Positions 11,195-20,088 of a stretch of DNA of 64,000 nt are shown piece by piece (the stretch's first letter is position 1; each line of letters begins with the position of its first letter). The notes below the pieces were generated by a model that ran no database searches, was not told the origin of the DNA, and saw only the letters and a list, made by a program, of their open reading frames with translations. Source of the stretch: Allopusillimonas ginsengisoli. GTDB lineage: Bacteria; Pseudomonadota; Gammaproteobacteria; Burkholderiales; Burkholderiaceae_B. The stretch is from contig RAPG01000001.1 of assembly GCA_005239165.1 (NCBI GenBank), forward strand, positions 372,001 to 436,000. Reading direction: 5' to 3'. The translations under genes and the position numbers were made by a program.

Positions 11195-12299
11195 GAGCCG
11201 CGCCTCGCTGACTGTGCAGATCGCCCCGGTCGTCGTGCACCTGTGCCACGCTTGGTAGCCGTCGTTTTAATCAGCCCTGAGACCGGCACAAAAGAAACGC
11301 CACCATCAGCTGGCAGCGGCGTGGTGGTACGTTCGGCCACACGCAGCACGGCGGAACGCGCACGCACATTACCAGAGACCTCGGCCTCATTGGGCAGAAC
11401 ACGCCCCAGCGACTTCAGGATGGGCTGTGGCATGTCTTTCTCTGGAATAGGCAGGCGAGCCTGTGCCGCGCCGGGCTTTGCGGCCGCGGCGATGCACTGC
11501 TTAACCATACGATCTTCAAGAGAATGAAAACTGATCACCGACAGACGCCCTCCTGGGGCCAGTATTCTCAGAAGTGCCGCGAGGGCGTGCGCGAGCTCTT
11601 CGAGTTCCTGATTGAGGTAAATCCGTATAGCCTGAAAGGTACGAGTGGCCGGATGTTGACCCTTTTCGCGCGTACGGACGACACTGGCGACGAGCTCGGC
11701 GAGGTCGAGCGTTGTGCACAGCGGCCGGGATTCGCGGCGAGCAACAACCGCCTTTGCAATCTGGAAAGCAAACCGTTCTTCGCCATAATGAGCTATGACC
11801 TCCTTTATTTCTTCAACGCTGGCCTCAGCCAGCCATTGCGCAGCAGTGATGCCGCTGCTTGTATCCATCCTCATGTCGAGGGGGCCTTCACGCATAAACG
11901 AGAACCCTCGTCCGGCGTCATCAATCTGAGGCGAGGAAACCCCCAGATCCAGCAACACGCCATCAACCTTTGTTATGCCGAGCTCTTCCAGATGCTCAGC
12001 CATGCGGGCAAACCCGCCATGTACTACTGTTACCCTGCCATCCTCGTGCCTCAGTACCTCAGCGGCGGCAATGGCCTCAGGGTCTTTATCGAGCACCACA
12101 AGCCGGGCTTGCGGCGACAGATGGGTAAGCAACAGACGGCTGTGCCCTCCGCGCCCAAACGTAGCGTCGACAAAAATACCGTCGACTAGCGCAGTGCTTG
12201 CGGCAATGTCGTTACGTTTTTTGTACGGTCGCCAAAATCCCGGTCAACGAGGGCGTTAACCGCAGGCTCCAACAGCACGGATCTATGCACAAACGCCAT
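11191..12299 (-). pseudogene. rsmH: 16S rRNA m4C1402 methyltransferase RsmH (MraW), frameshifted as read
   Basis: SAM-dependent enzyme that methylates N4 of C1402 in the 16S decoding centre. The family N-terminus MAFVHRSVLLEPAVNALV begins at the ATG at 12299, 7 bp after the mraZ stop, but this frame hits a stop at 12186. The rest ([20 protein letters not shown], then the SAM-binding and C-terminal domains with [14 protein letters not shown]) lies in the -1 frame and runs to 11191. The two halves abut without missing sequence. A run of six A on the coding strand (12217-12222) precedes the break, and one extra A would give a continuous protein of about 369 residues. The gene is therefore either intact and under-called, truly mutated, or read by -1 frameshifting. 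It is coupled to ftsL. Family identity is certain; functional status is not. Confidence 0.9.
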
Positions 12300-12306
12300 A
12301 TCAGAT

Positions 12307-12735
12307 TCAGAACGAAAACTGCTCCAGGACTTCAGGCATGCCTTTGGCAAGATCTTCTGCCTCGCGACGTGCCCACTCAGTGGCATCCCATAACTCAAAA
12401 TGGCTGCCCATACCCAAAAGCATGACTTCCCGCGTTAGCCCCACTGCGTTACGCAACTCTGGCGCAATAAGAATGCGACCTGAACCATCCATGTCGACAT
12501 CCTGCGCATTGCCCAGAAGCAAACGCTGTAACGGCCGCGCAGACATCGGAAAAGCGGCAATCTGCTCACGTTTTTTTTCCCACTCGGAACGGGGATAAAC
12601 AAGCAGACATCCGTCAGGGTGACGGGTTAGGGTAAGACGGCCTTCGACCTGAGAAACGAGCGCGTCACGATGCTTGGTCGGTATTGAGACCCGACCCTTA
12701 GCATCCAACGTTAGTGCGCTGCTTCCCTGGAACAA
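12307..12735 (-). CDS. mraZ: Transcriptional regulator MraZ
   Basis: AbrB-fold DNA-binding protein that represses its own dcw operon. The 142-residue product starts [19 protein letters not shown], matching the family N-terminus, and contains the two tandem swapped-hairpin domains, each with a DxxGR signature (DAKGR at 11-15, DGSGR in the middle of the protein). The start codon is TTG (12733-12735): it is the only start that keeps the conserved MF(R/Q)G beginning, and it is preceded by a purine-rich GGGGAAG. A TTG start would tend to lower translation, consistent with a repressor, but that is inference. It is the first gene of the minus-strand division cluster. Confidence 0.96.
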   Translation of the reverse strand: MFQGSSALTLDAKGRVSIPTKHRDALVSQVEGRLTLTRHPDGCLLVYPRSEWEKKREQIAAFPMSARPLQRLLLGNAQDVDMDGSGRILIAPELRNAVGLTREVMLLGMGSHFELWDATEWARREAEDLAKGMPEVLEQFSF

Positions 12736-12738
12736 GAT

Positions 12739-12778
12739 TCTTCCCCACTTTTTTGCACAAAATCCTACTTTTCCCCAC
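12739..12778 (-). promoter_or_regulatory. MraZ operator: four 10-bp direct repeats
   Basis: Immediately upstream of the mraZ TTG start the coding strand reads four consecutive 10-bp units beginning GTGGG, GTAGG, GTGCA and GTGGG, each followed by an A- or T-rich half (units at 12769-12778, 12759-12768, 12749-12758 and 12739-12748). MraZ is known to bind direct repeats of a (T/G)GGGN-type motif spaced by 10 bp upstream of mraZ, so this is the expected autoregulatory operator. The two outer units are the best matches; the third is degenerate. The last unit also supplies the ribosome-binding purines. Confidence 0.85.
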
Positions 12779-13004
12779 TCTACGGTATGGAAAGCAACTG
12801 GTCAAGCGCAAAAGCATGGATTCTCCAATTACAACAAGCACTTAGCGACCCTTCGACGAAACGTCAAAAGTAAAATACGTAGATAAATCAAGAAATTGTG
12901 TCGTCAACTGAAAGTCGTTTATCAGAAGACGGTCGCACGCAGTGTCACGTCATTTGCAATTGCTGACATTTAGACGGGGAAGGGGGGGGAAGAAAATGCA
13001 AAAG

Positions 13005-13420
13005 AAGTGTGAGACAGGCCTGTAGGCCGGATCCTGTACGCCTGGCAAGCCAGGCGGGCAATCATTCATCTGGGCCCGACATTGCTGTCGGGCTCTAGCC
13101 ATCTACCCGCATGCTCGGACGGGCCGCCCTTTTGACCCGAAGGCCAGCACATGCCTATTTGATGTTGCTCCGGATAGAGGTTGCCGCGTTTCACCCGGCG
13201 ACGCCATAACTGTTGCCAGCCATGCGGTACGGAAGTAGCCGTACCGGTGCAGGCTTGCGCCCGCCCTCGCCACCGACTCGTCTCTGTGGCCCTAGTCCTC
13301 AGCGTGTTAACGCATTGCTGCGCCAACCTGCCGGACGGCTGTTAGCCGCTACCCTGCCCTGCGGAGTCCGGACCTTCCTCGACGCACATGGCGCCGCGAT
13401 TGCCCAGCCTGCCTCACACC
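13005..13420 (-). ncRNA. rnpB: RNase P RNA (bacterial type A)
   Basis: Catalytic RNA that matures tRNA 5' ends. The minus strand carries the conserved GAGGAAGGTCCGGACTCC element of the P3/P4 region (plus strand near 13366-13383), the GGGCAGGGTAGCGGCTAAC segment, a CCGGAGCAACATCAAATAGG element near the 3' half, and AGATGAATGA followed by the terminal ACAGGATCCGGCCTACAGG. The ends pair: GTGTGAGGCAGGC at the 5' end with GCCTGTCTCACAC at 13007-13019 forms P1, setting the boundaries to within a few bases. The total of about 416 nt is normal for a type A RNA. A TAGAAT -10-like hexamer lies just upstream (13424-13429). Short reading frames across this region are chance. Confidence 0.95.
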
Positions 13421-13485
13421 TTCTATTCTAACCTGCGACAATAGACATTATCGAAACACACTGGATTTTGAAGGTTTTTATTTAT

Positions 13486-15291
13486 ATGGCGGCGAATACC
13501 CTTATCACCCTTACCAATGCCCAGCTCGCATTTGGGCATCACCCGCTACTCAACCATGCCGACTTTGCAATCCAGCCAGGTGAACGCATAGGTCTGATCG
13601 GGCGCAATGGCGCAGGTAAATCTTCATTACTCAAAATACTTGACGGTCGCATCGAACCCGATGATGGCGACGTCATGCGACTGGGCGGCCTCACCACGTC
13701 AACCGTTGAGCAAGAGCCCGAGCTCGACGACACGCTCACCGTTTTCGAATACCTTTGTGGCGACATTACCGAAAGTGAAGACTGGCAGCGGCCGGCCCGA
13801 GTCAACGCGCTCATCGATCAACTCGATCTTGCGGCTGACGCCCCAATCGCAGGGCTATCGGGCGGATCGCGCAAGCGAGTGGCACTGGCCTGCGCCCTGG
13901 CCGACGAACCCGATTTACTGCTGCTTGACGAACCCACCAACCACCTTGACTTCATCGGCATCGCCTGGCTCGAAAACATGCTGCTCAAAGCCCGTTGCGG
14001 CGTCGTCATCATTACCCATGACCGGCGTTTTCTCGACTCTGTTGCTACCCGCATCGTTGAGCTTGACCGCGGAAAACTGATCAGCTTTCCGGGCAACTTC
14101 ACACAATGGCAAGCACGCAAGGCAGAATGGCTGGAGGCGGAGCAGCAGCAAAACGCACGTTTCGACAAAGCACTGGCTTTGGAAGAGGTATGGATACGCA
14201 AAGGCATTCAAGCCCGCCGCACTCGTAATGAAGGCCGTGTACGGCGGCTTGAACAATTACGCATCGAGCGTTCGTCCCGACGCGAACGACAGGGCAACGT
14301 CAACCTTGCTGTGGCTGAAGGCCAACGCTCAGGAAAACTGGTAGCCGAGCTGCACAATGTCTCGCATCAGTATGGCGACAAGGTGCTTATCCGTGATTTT
14401 TCCACAGCCATCATGCGTAAAGACCGTATTGGCCTGATCGGTCCCAACGGTTCAGGCAAGACCACCCTGCTCAAAATTATTCTTGGCAAACTCCAGCCCA
14501 CTGAAGGCCAGGTACGGTTTGGGACCAATCTTACCGTGGGATATTTTGACCAGATGCGTGCCCAGCTCGACGAAAACGCCACGCTGGCCGACACCATCAA
14601 TCCAGGAAGCGAATGGATAGAAATCGGTGATCAGCGCAAACATGTCATGAGCTATCTCGAAGATTTTCTTTTCCCGCCAGCGCGGGCACACTCCCCGGTC
14701 AGCAGCCTGTCGGGCGGTGAGCGCGCACGGCTAGTGCTCGCACGTATGTTCGCTCGCCCAACTAACGTGCTGGTGCTTGATGAGCCCACTAACGATCTCG
14801 ACATTGAAACGCTGGAATTGCTTGAAGAGCTGCTGCAAGACTATGCCGGCACGGTGCTGCTGGTAAGCCATGACCGCACATTCCTGAACAACGTCGTCAC
14901 GCAGACAATCGCAGCAGAGGGCGACGGCCACTGGGGTGAATATGTGGGAGGCTACGACGAATGGCTGGCGCAACGCCCTGAGCCACAAGAAGATTCTGCT
15001 GAAAAGCTTCGCAAAAAAGAGCCCGCAGTCCCAGTCCGCACGGCCAAACCCGCCAAGCCTGTACGCCTGACCTCATGGGAACAGCGCGAACTGCAAGGCA
15101 TTCCTGATGCTATTGCCAAGCTTGAAGCGCAACAGGCCAAGCTGGCTGGCAAACTGGCCGACGGCAACCTGTACCGTGATGCGCCCGACGAAGTCGAGCA
15201 AATCAACGCGCAGGTGCACGACATCGAGCAGCAGCTTCACACCCTTTTTGCACGCTGGGAGGCTTTAGAAGAAAAGCAAAACGAAGCCTGA
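13486..15291 (+). CDS. uup: ABC-F family ATPase Uup
   Basis: Soluble twin-ABC ATPase; in E. coli, Uup acts on ribosomes and affects transposon excision and DNA stability. The two nucleotide-binding domains are complete: first Walker A GRNGAGKSS at about residue 45, signature LSGGSRKRVALA, Walker B LLLLDEPTNHLD; second Walker A GPNGSGKTT, signature LSGGERARLVLA, Walker B VLVLDEPTNDLD. A C-terminal region of about 70 residues is predicted coiled coil (DAIAKLEAQQAKLAGKLADG), as in Uup rather than EttA. I chose the ATG at 13486, which has GAAGG 11 nt upstream, over an in-frame TTG at 13468. It is monocistronic and divergent from rnpB. Confidence 0.93.
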   Translation: MAANTLITLTNAQLAFGHHPLLNHADFAIQPGERIGLIGRNGAGKSSLLKILDGRIEPDDGDVMRLGGLTTSTVEQEPELDDTLTVFEYLCGDITESEDWQRPARVNALIDQLDLAADAPIAGLSGGSRKRVALACALADEPDLLLLDEPTNHLDFIGIAWLENMLLKARCGVVIITHDRRFLDSVATRIVELDRGKLISFPGNFTQWQARKAEWLEAEQQQNARFDKALALEEVWIRKGIQARRTRNEGRVRRLEQLRIERSSRRERQGNVNLAVAEGQRSGKLVAELHNVSHQYGDKVLIRDFSTAIMRKDRIGLIGPNGSGKTTLLKIILGKLQPTEGQVRFGTNLTVGYFDQMRAQLDENATLADTINPGSEWIEIGDQRKHVMSYLEDFLFPPARAHSPVSSLSGGERARLVLARMFARPTNVLVLDEPTNDLDIETLELLEELLQDYAGTVLLVSHDRTFLNNVVTQTIAAEGDGHWGEYVGGYDEWLAQRPEPQEDSAEKLRKKEPAVPVRTAKPAKPVRLTSWEQRELQGIPDAIAKLEAQQAKLAGKLADGNLYRDAPDEVEQINAQVHDIEQQLHTLFARWEALEEKQNEA

Positions 15292-15410
15292 TCCGGCTGC
15301 TCGGCCTCGTTGCGGGCAGGGCTGCTCCGCCCCGTCGAGGCTGGTCGGATCCTGATATCCTCTTTCCTGGCCGGTTCAACCCCGGCCCACTCAGCGTTGA
15401 TATCCCTGGC

Positions 15411-15740
15411 CTTGCTTGGCGTTGCCTTGCCTTGCCTGATCTTGCCTTGCCTGATCTTGCCTGATCTTGCCTGATCTTGCCTGATCTTGCCTGATCTTGC
15501 CTGACCTTGCCTTGCCTGACCTTGCTTTGCTTTGCTTGACCTTGCTTTTCCTGACCTTGCTTTTCCTGACCTTGCTTTGCTTGACCTTGCCTTGCCTGAC
15601 GTGCCTTGCTTGACCTTACCTTGCCTGAGCTGCCTTGCCTGAGCTGCCTTGCCTGACCTGTCTTACTTAGCCTGTCTTACTTAGCCTGTCTAACCTGGCC
15701 TCGCCTTGCTCAGCCCTGTCTCGCTTAAGCCAGCCCTGCT
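15411..15740. repeat. Degenerate 10-bp tandem repeat array (CTGATCTTGC family)
   Basis: Between uup and pyrC lie about 330 bp built almost wholly from CTTGC/CCTGA blocks. The core (about 15435-15500) has at least five near-perfect CTGATCTTGC units; outward the units drift to CTGACCTTGC, CTTGACCTTG, TGAGCTGCCT and TAGCCTGTCT. The plus strand is nearly free of A in long stretches, a strong pyrimidine skew. It contains no reading frame of any merit. It starts roughly 120 bp after the uup stop and ends at the pyrC stop. The function is unknown. Confidence 0.85.
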
Positions 15741-15744
15741 TTGC

Positions 15745-16908
15745 TCAGCGCTGCGTTATATCTCCAGACACTGGCATCGCGCGCCAGCCCAATGACTCAC
15801 CCGCTGCCAGGGGCACGACCGTGGTCTGGGCCATGGGCAACTCGTCGGGAATAATGTATGGGGTACGGGCCAGTGTCAGCGTGCCCGTATTTGTAGGCAG
15901 ACCGTAAAACGCAGGGCCATTCAGGCTGGCGAAGGCTTCAAGCTGATCGAGCCTGCCCACCGCATCAAACGCCGTTGCGTAAAGCTCCATGGCGTGCAAG
16001 GCCGTGTAGCAGCCAGCACAGCCGCAAGCCGCCTCTTTCAGACCCTTAGGGTGGGGAGCACTGTCAGTGCCCAGAAAGAAGCGTGGGCTGCCGCTGGTAG
16101 CCGCCTCAAGCAAGGCCACACGATGCCGCTCGCGCTTGAGCACCGGCAAGCAGTACCAGTGAGGTCGTACGCCGCCAAGAAACAGGGCGTTGCGGTTGTA
16201 GAGCAGGTGGTGAGCCGTAATCGTGGCCGCCACCGGCCCCTGCGCCTCACGCACATAGTCGACGCCCTGGCTGGTCGTTAAATGTTCGAACACCACTTTC
16301 AGCTCAGGGAACGCCTTGCGTAGTGGCAGCATGACCTTGTCAATGAACACCGCTTCACGATCAAACAGATCAACTGCGGGGTCAGTTACCTCACCATGAA
16401 CCAGCAAGGGCATACCGGTACGCTGCATGGCTTCCAGGGCCGATGAACATCGACCCAGCAGATCGGTGACCCCCGCATCAGAGTTGGTCGTGGCGCCGGC
16501 CGGATACAGTTTCACGCCGTGTATAAAACCCGACTCGCTGGCTCGAAGAATTTCTTCGGGCGGCGTATTGTCGGTTAAGTAAAGCGTCATTAACGGGGTA
16601 AAGCCACCAACGGGAACCTGACCCCGCGAGTTTTCTCCGTAGACAATGCCAGCTTTACCCAGTGCCACATGAATACGATCACGGTATTCACCCGCCTGTT
16701 GCACCGTTGTAACGGGCGGCTTGATGTTGGGCATAATGATGGCACGAGCAAACTGACGGGCAGTATCAGCCACGACAGACTCGAGCACCTCACCGTCACG
16801 CAGATGCAGATGCCAGTCATCAGGACGAACTATCGTCAGGGTTTCAGTGGCCTCAAGGGCCTTGTCTGTGATTACTTCTGACGCTTTACTGGAGCTTGTG
16901 CTGGACAT
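15745..16908 (-). CDS. pyrC: Dihydroorotase PyrC
   Basis: Zinc amidohydrolase that cyclises carbamoyl-aspartate to dihydroorotate in de novo pyrimidine synthesis. The 387-residue product contains [10 protein letters not shown] near residue 30 (first metal histidines), the [14 protein letters not shown] segment with the lysine that is carboxylated in this family, [16 protein letters not shown], and the [10 protein letters not shown] loop near the C-terminus. This is the homodimeric class-II type found in proteobacteria. It is about 35 residues longer than E. coli PyrC, because of an N-terminal polar, Ser/Thr-rich extension; the true start may be a later Met. It stands alone, with an unusual inverted repeat about 90 bp upstream. 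Confidence 0.95.
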   Translation of the reverse strand: MSSTSSSKASEVITDKALEATETLTIVRPDDWHLHLRDGEVLESVVADTARQFARAIIMPNIKPPVTTVQQAGEYRDRIHVALGKAGIVYGENSRGQVPVGGFTPLMTLYLTDNTPPEEILRASESGFIHGVKLYPAGATTNSDAGVTDLLGRCSSALEAMQRTGMPLLVHGEVTDPAVDLFDREAVFIDKVMLPLRKAFPELKVVFEHLTTSQGVDYVREAQGPVAATITAHHLLYNRNALFLGGVRPHWYCLPVLKRERHRVALLEAATSGSPRFFLGTDSAPHPKGLKEAACGCAGCYTALHAMELYATAFDAVGRLDQLEAFASLNGPAFYGLPTNTGTLTLARTPYIIPDELPMAQTTVVPLAAGESLGWRAMPVSGDITQR

Positions 16909-16998
16909 GGATAAAAATCAAAAAAAGATGGGAAATAAGGCTGGGGGCGACCACACAAGTGCGACAGGTCTAATCCACCGATTCGGCACGGCACGTAC

Positions 16999-17031
16999 AT
17001 GGCAGTGCAATGCAGTGCAGTGCACTGCCAT
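16999..17031. repeat. Perfect 11-bp inverted repeat upstream of pyrC
   Basis: ATGGCAGTGCA (16999-17009) and TGCACTGCCAT (17021-17031) are exact reverse complements separated by 11 bp, and the spacer itself repeats TGCAG. No T-run follows on either strand, so it is not a classical terminator. It lies between the 3' end of the M20 hydrolase gene and pyrC, about 90 bp before the pyrC start, where an operator or leader hairpin could act. Confidence 0.6.
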
Positions 17032-17157
17032 TATGAACCATGCCAACTGCGATGCCACATGACAAATAGCCGACGAATCAGATTACAACATGCGTTTAAC
17101 GGCTTGCTCGCTTGATGCCGCAACATCAGGCCAAGAGCAAGTATAGCTATGCCTTGA

Positions 17158-18356
17158 TCAGCCCACGTCATCTAAAGGCATGCTGCGCTCAACAATACGG
17201 CAAAACATGGCACTACCTGCAGGAATGACCGCATCGTTGAAATCGAAAAATGCACTATGCAATACACACCCAGATTCAGCCCCGCCTTGCCCGAGCCTGA
17301 AGTAAGCACCCGGCCGGTGCTGCAGCATTACAGAAAAATCTTCAGACCCCATCGATGGCGTTAAATTGTCGACGACCATGTCACTGCCAAACAATTCTGT
17401 CGCCACATCTGCCACAAATCCGGCATGCTCAGGCGAGTTAATCGTCGCGGGAAACAAGCGGTGATATCTCATTTCAATTTTGGCCTTGAAGGCCGCGCCA
17501 ATCCCTGCCACAACCTCTTCCATACGACGTATTACCTGCTCCTGGATCACACGACTAAATGTCCGGACGGTACCTACCATACGCGCGTCTTGCGGTATGA
17601 CATTCATGGCCTGCAAATTACCCGCATTTAATGCAGCCACCGTAACAACGGCAGATTCAGGCGCTGGCACGTTGCGAGACACAATGGTCTGCAAAGCCGT
17701 GATCAGTTGCGCGGCGATGACAACCGGATCGTTGGTCTGATAGGGATGCGCCCCATGCCCACCCCGGCCTTCTATATGAATTTCAAAATGATCCGCAGCA
17801 GCCATCATAGGCCCAGGGTTGATACCGATTACTCCCGGAGCCAGGCCCGGCCAGTTGTGCAATGCGTAAATGGCATCACAATGAAACCGGTTGAACAACC
17901 CGTCTTCAATCATGGCCGTAGCACCGCCCAGGCCTTCTTCGGCTGGCTGAAATATCAACACGACCCGGCCATCAAAATTACGCGTTTCTGCCAGATAGCG
18001 AGCGGCACCCAAAAGTATGGCGGTATGACCGTCATGCCCACAGGCATGCATCACCCCGACATTACCCGAGGCATAAGCTGCGTCACCCTGTTCCAGGATA
18101 GGCAGAGCGTCCATATCGGCACGTAAGCCTATGCTTTGACCGCTGGTGTTGCGCCGCCCTTCAAGCACGCCCACAACACCGGTTTTCCGATATCGCGATG
18201 CACCTGATAACCAAGAGCAGTAAGCATACGAGCCACCATAGTCGACGTACGCACCTCCTGGAAACCAAGCTCGGGATTGGCATGAATGTCCTGGCGGATA
18301 GCCGTCAGGTCATCATGAAAAAGCCTGATCGAACTGAATACGGATTGTGCGTGCAT
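17158..18356 (-). pseudogene. M20-family amidohydrolase (hippurate hydrolase/aminoacylase-like), frameshifted as read
   Basis: Zinc peptidase-family enzyme that cleaves N-acyl amino acids. The N-terminal part (18129-18356) reads IRQDIHANPELGFQE, the usual start of this family, then leaves frame after RDIGK. The remainder, from 18183 down to 17158, contains LRADMDALP, VMHACGHDGHTA (metal ligands), FQPAEEGLGGA, GRGGHGAHP and SMGSEDFSVM, all in another frame. The break lies in a four-base A run on the coding strand (18183-18186); a fifth A gives GKTGVVGVLEG, the expected family sequence, and a 399-residue enzyme of normal length. All catalytic motifs survive. Substrate cannot be told from sequence. 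It is divergent from the SWIB gene. Confidence 0.88.
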
Positions 18357-18580
18357 GCGACCTGCGCTCCTTTCTCGTTTTTATGGCCTATTGCAGGCTG
18401 TGAGATAGCCGCATTCACACCACATTCAAACAATAACATAGGGCCGAAACCGGCCAAAGATCAGATTACGCCGCGCTGCCACTTCGGCTTGTTTGCAGAA
18501 ATTATTTGGCCTTTAGGGGAATCTCACGTTATGCTGCGAAAGGAAAGCTTTTTCAACAACACAGTCAGGAGCCCTGTCCT

Positions 18581-18853
18581 ATGGCAACAACCGATAAACC
18601 AGCTCGCAAACCCAACGCGGCATTCATGAAGCCACTTACGCCCAGCCCCACCCTCGCTGCCATTATCGGGCCCGAAGCCGTGCCACGCACCGAAGTTACG
18701 AAAAAAATCTGGGAATACATCAAAAAGCACGACCTGCAAGATCCACAAAACCGCCGCAATATTAATGCCGACGACAAACTTCGTCCGCTATTCGGCAAAG
18801 AGCAGGTTTCCATGTTCGAGCTTACCAAGCTGGTCAGCGTCCACCTCAAGTAA
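18581..18853 (+). CDS. SWIB/MDM2 domain protein
   Basis: Small 90-residue protein whose residues ~15-90 form a SWIB domain (LAAIIGPEAVPRTEV, then the helical IWEYIKKHDLQDPQNRR and a C-terminal LTKLVSVHLK). In eukaryotes SWIB domains occur in chromatin remodellers; stand-alone bacterial versions are common in beta-proteobacteria and chlamydiae, where their role is unclear and DNA association has been suggested. The start at 18581 is preceded by AGGAG at 18567-18571 with 9-nt spacing, better than an in-frame codon at 18506. The basic N-terminal tail (KPARK) is lysine-rich. The gene is followed by a strong terminator and stands alone. Confidence 0.88.
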   Translation: MATTDKPARKPNAAFMKPLTPSPTLAAIIGPEAVPRTEVTKKIWEYIKKHDLQDPQNRRNINADDKLRPLFGKEQVSMFELTKLVSVHLK

Positions 18854-18947
18854 ATCAGCGCCGGCCAGACGCTGTTCTGCCACCAGGCTCCACTCAGGCA
18901 ACATTGCTTGTTTTGGGGGCAGCATACCGTTTGGTAGAAGAAAAAAA

Positions 18948-18982
18948 CGCCAGCTGCACTTATAGGCAGCCGGCGTTTTTTT
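18948..18982 (+). terminator. Rho-independent, bidirectional terminator
   Basis: CGCCAGCTGC (18948-18957) pairs with GCAGCCGGCG (18966-18975) with one mismatch and an 8-nt loop, flanked by seven A on the left and seven T on the right. It can end both the SWIB transcript and that of the convergent minus-strand membrane-protein gene. Confidence 0.88.
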
Positions 18983-18997
18983 AAACGCAGGACAGGC

Positions 18998-19363
18998 TTA
19001 ATACTGCTCTGCCGGAGGTTGCCCGGACGCAAGCGCCAGCCAGCCTTTCAGTAACCGGTACACAACCCACACCACGGCAATGAGGCCTGTGAGCCATCCG
19101 ATAAAAATAAGCGTAGCAAGAGCGCTGAGCGCTACCCAGAGCAGCCCCCACCAAAATGTTCGAATAATCCAGTCAAAGTGAGTGGCGTACACGGTACCTG
19201 CCGCATCGCTGCGTTTAAGGTAAGCCAGGATAATGGCTGCAATGACGGCCACGCCGAAAAAGCCGGCGCTTATCAATCCCACGGCGAAAAGGCCGTAAAT
19301 CAGGTGCGTCAAGTTGCGCATCGACAACCCTTTGTTGTCTTCTGGCGGAAACGCCTGGGTCAT
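18998..19363 (-). CDS. Small integral membrane protein (DUF4870/Tic20-like)
   Basis: I do not recognise a function. The 121-residue product has a short polar N-terminus, then three hydrophobic segments at about residues 22-48, 68-88 and 89-108, and a polar tail. The spacing and the FDWIIRTFWWGLLW element resemble the DUF4870-type membrane proteins common in Alcaligenaceae and pseudomonads. The ATG at 19363 is preceded by an excellent GGAGG Shine-Dalgarno sequence. It is monocistronic and convergent with the SWIB gene, sharing the bidirectional terminator. Confidence 0.75.
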   Translation of the reverse strand: MTQAFPPEDNKGLSMRNLTHLIYGLFAVGLISAGFFGVAVIAAIILAYLKRSDAAGTVYATHFDWIIRTFWWGLLWVALSALATLIFIGWLTGLIAVVWVVYRLLKGWLALASGQPPAEQY

Positions 19364-19642
19364 CAGTAACCTCCGGTAACTAAGTAAACAGAAACAGCCA
19401 CATGGCTGACAGCAGCTTATTTTACCCGAGACACCACCTCTCGCCTTAAACCGCGTGTCAGCATCAACGTCTCATCAGGTTATGGGATAACACCGCACCA
19501 GGCGCAGCCTCTGTCTCTCCATGGAAATCCGGTCTGCAGCGCCAGAAACAACCCTGCCTCTCGAAATCCGACCCGCAAGGCCAGAAAGAAAAGCCAGCCT
19601 CCCCACATTAGGTGCCACCAAAGGGACCTATGCCGTAGAGCG

Positions 19643-19700
19643 CCCGCTGCACGCTCTCCACGCCTGCGTGGGACGCAGTGCGTAGCGCCTCTGCAGCGGG
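19643..19700. repeat. Nested inverted repeats in the rrn–membrane-protein spacer
   Basis: CCCGCTGCA (19643-19651) is an exact reverse complement of TGCAGCGGG (19692-19700), and inside it CCACGC-CT-GCGTGG (19658-19671) forms a second perfect stem. This gives a branched hairpin without a T-run. It lies in the 870-bp stretch between the small membrane-protein gene and the 5S rRNA, which otherwise shows no credible gene; the reading frames there are low-complexity or arginine-rich chance frames. Confidence 0.55.
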
Positions 19701-19978
19701 TAAAACGAATGAACTCCGAGAAATACAACTCTATCCTAACCGTACGCCACGAGGATTTAATCCAGAACCGCACTAGGTTGCTTACCCTTACCTATTGTTG
19801 TGCCGTCGCAGTGACGTAGCTCTGGCGCTGTATTGGTATTGATTCGGCGCAGATGTGGCGTTGTTGTGTTGTCGTGATCAGTTGGTGTGATGCAGTAGTG
19901 GTGAGGTGCTCAGCGAGGGTGCGAAGAGAAGCGCGGCGCGGCTGGAGTGCGGGTGTGGTGCGGTGGGGTGGTGCGGTG

Positions 19979-20088
19979 GTGATGCGAGTGTGATGCGAGT
20001 GTGATGCGGTAGTGATGCGGTAGTGATGCGGTAGGGGTGCCGTAGCGGTGCCGTAGCGGTGCGTGTGTGATGCGTGTGTGATGCGACG
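19979..20088. repeat. 11-bp tandem repeat, ten copies (GTGATGCG family)
   Basis: Ten consecutive 11-bp units run from 19979 to 20088: two GTGATGCGAGT, three GTGATGCGGTA, then degenerate GGGGTGCCGTA, GCGGTGCCGTA, GCGGTGCGTGT, GTGATGCGTGT and GTGATGCGACG. The flanks decay gradually (GGTGCGGTGG on the left), suggesting an older, larger array. It lies about 100 bp downstream of the rRNA operon terminator and encodes no plausible protein. Confidence 0.85.

Noticed and set aside
12974..12990. G-rich run near the rnpB 3' end
   Set aside because: Short, in the spacer beyond the RNA; no flanking pattern that would make a quadruplex or operator.
13066..13431. Two frames over the RNase P RNA region
   Set aside because: Overlap conserved rnpB elements; no protein-like composition.
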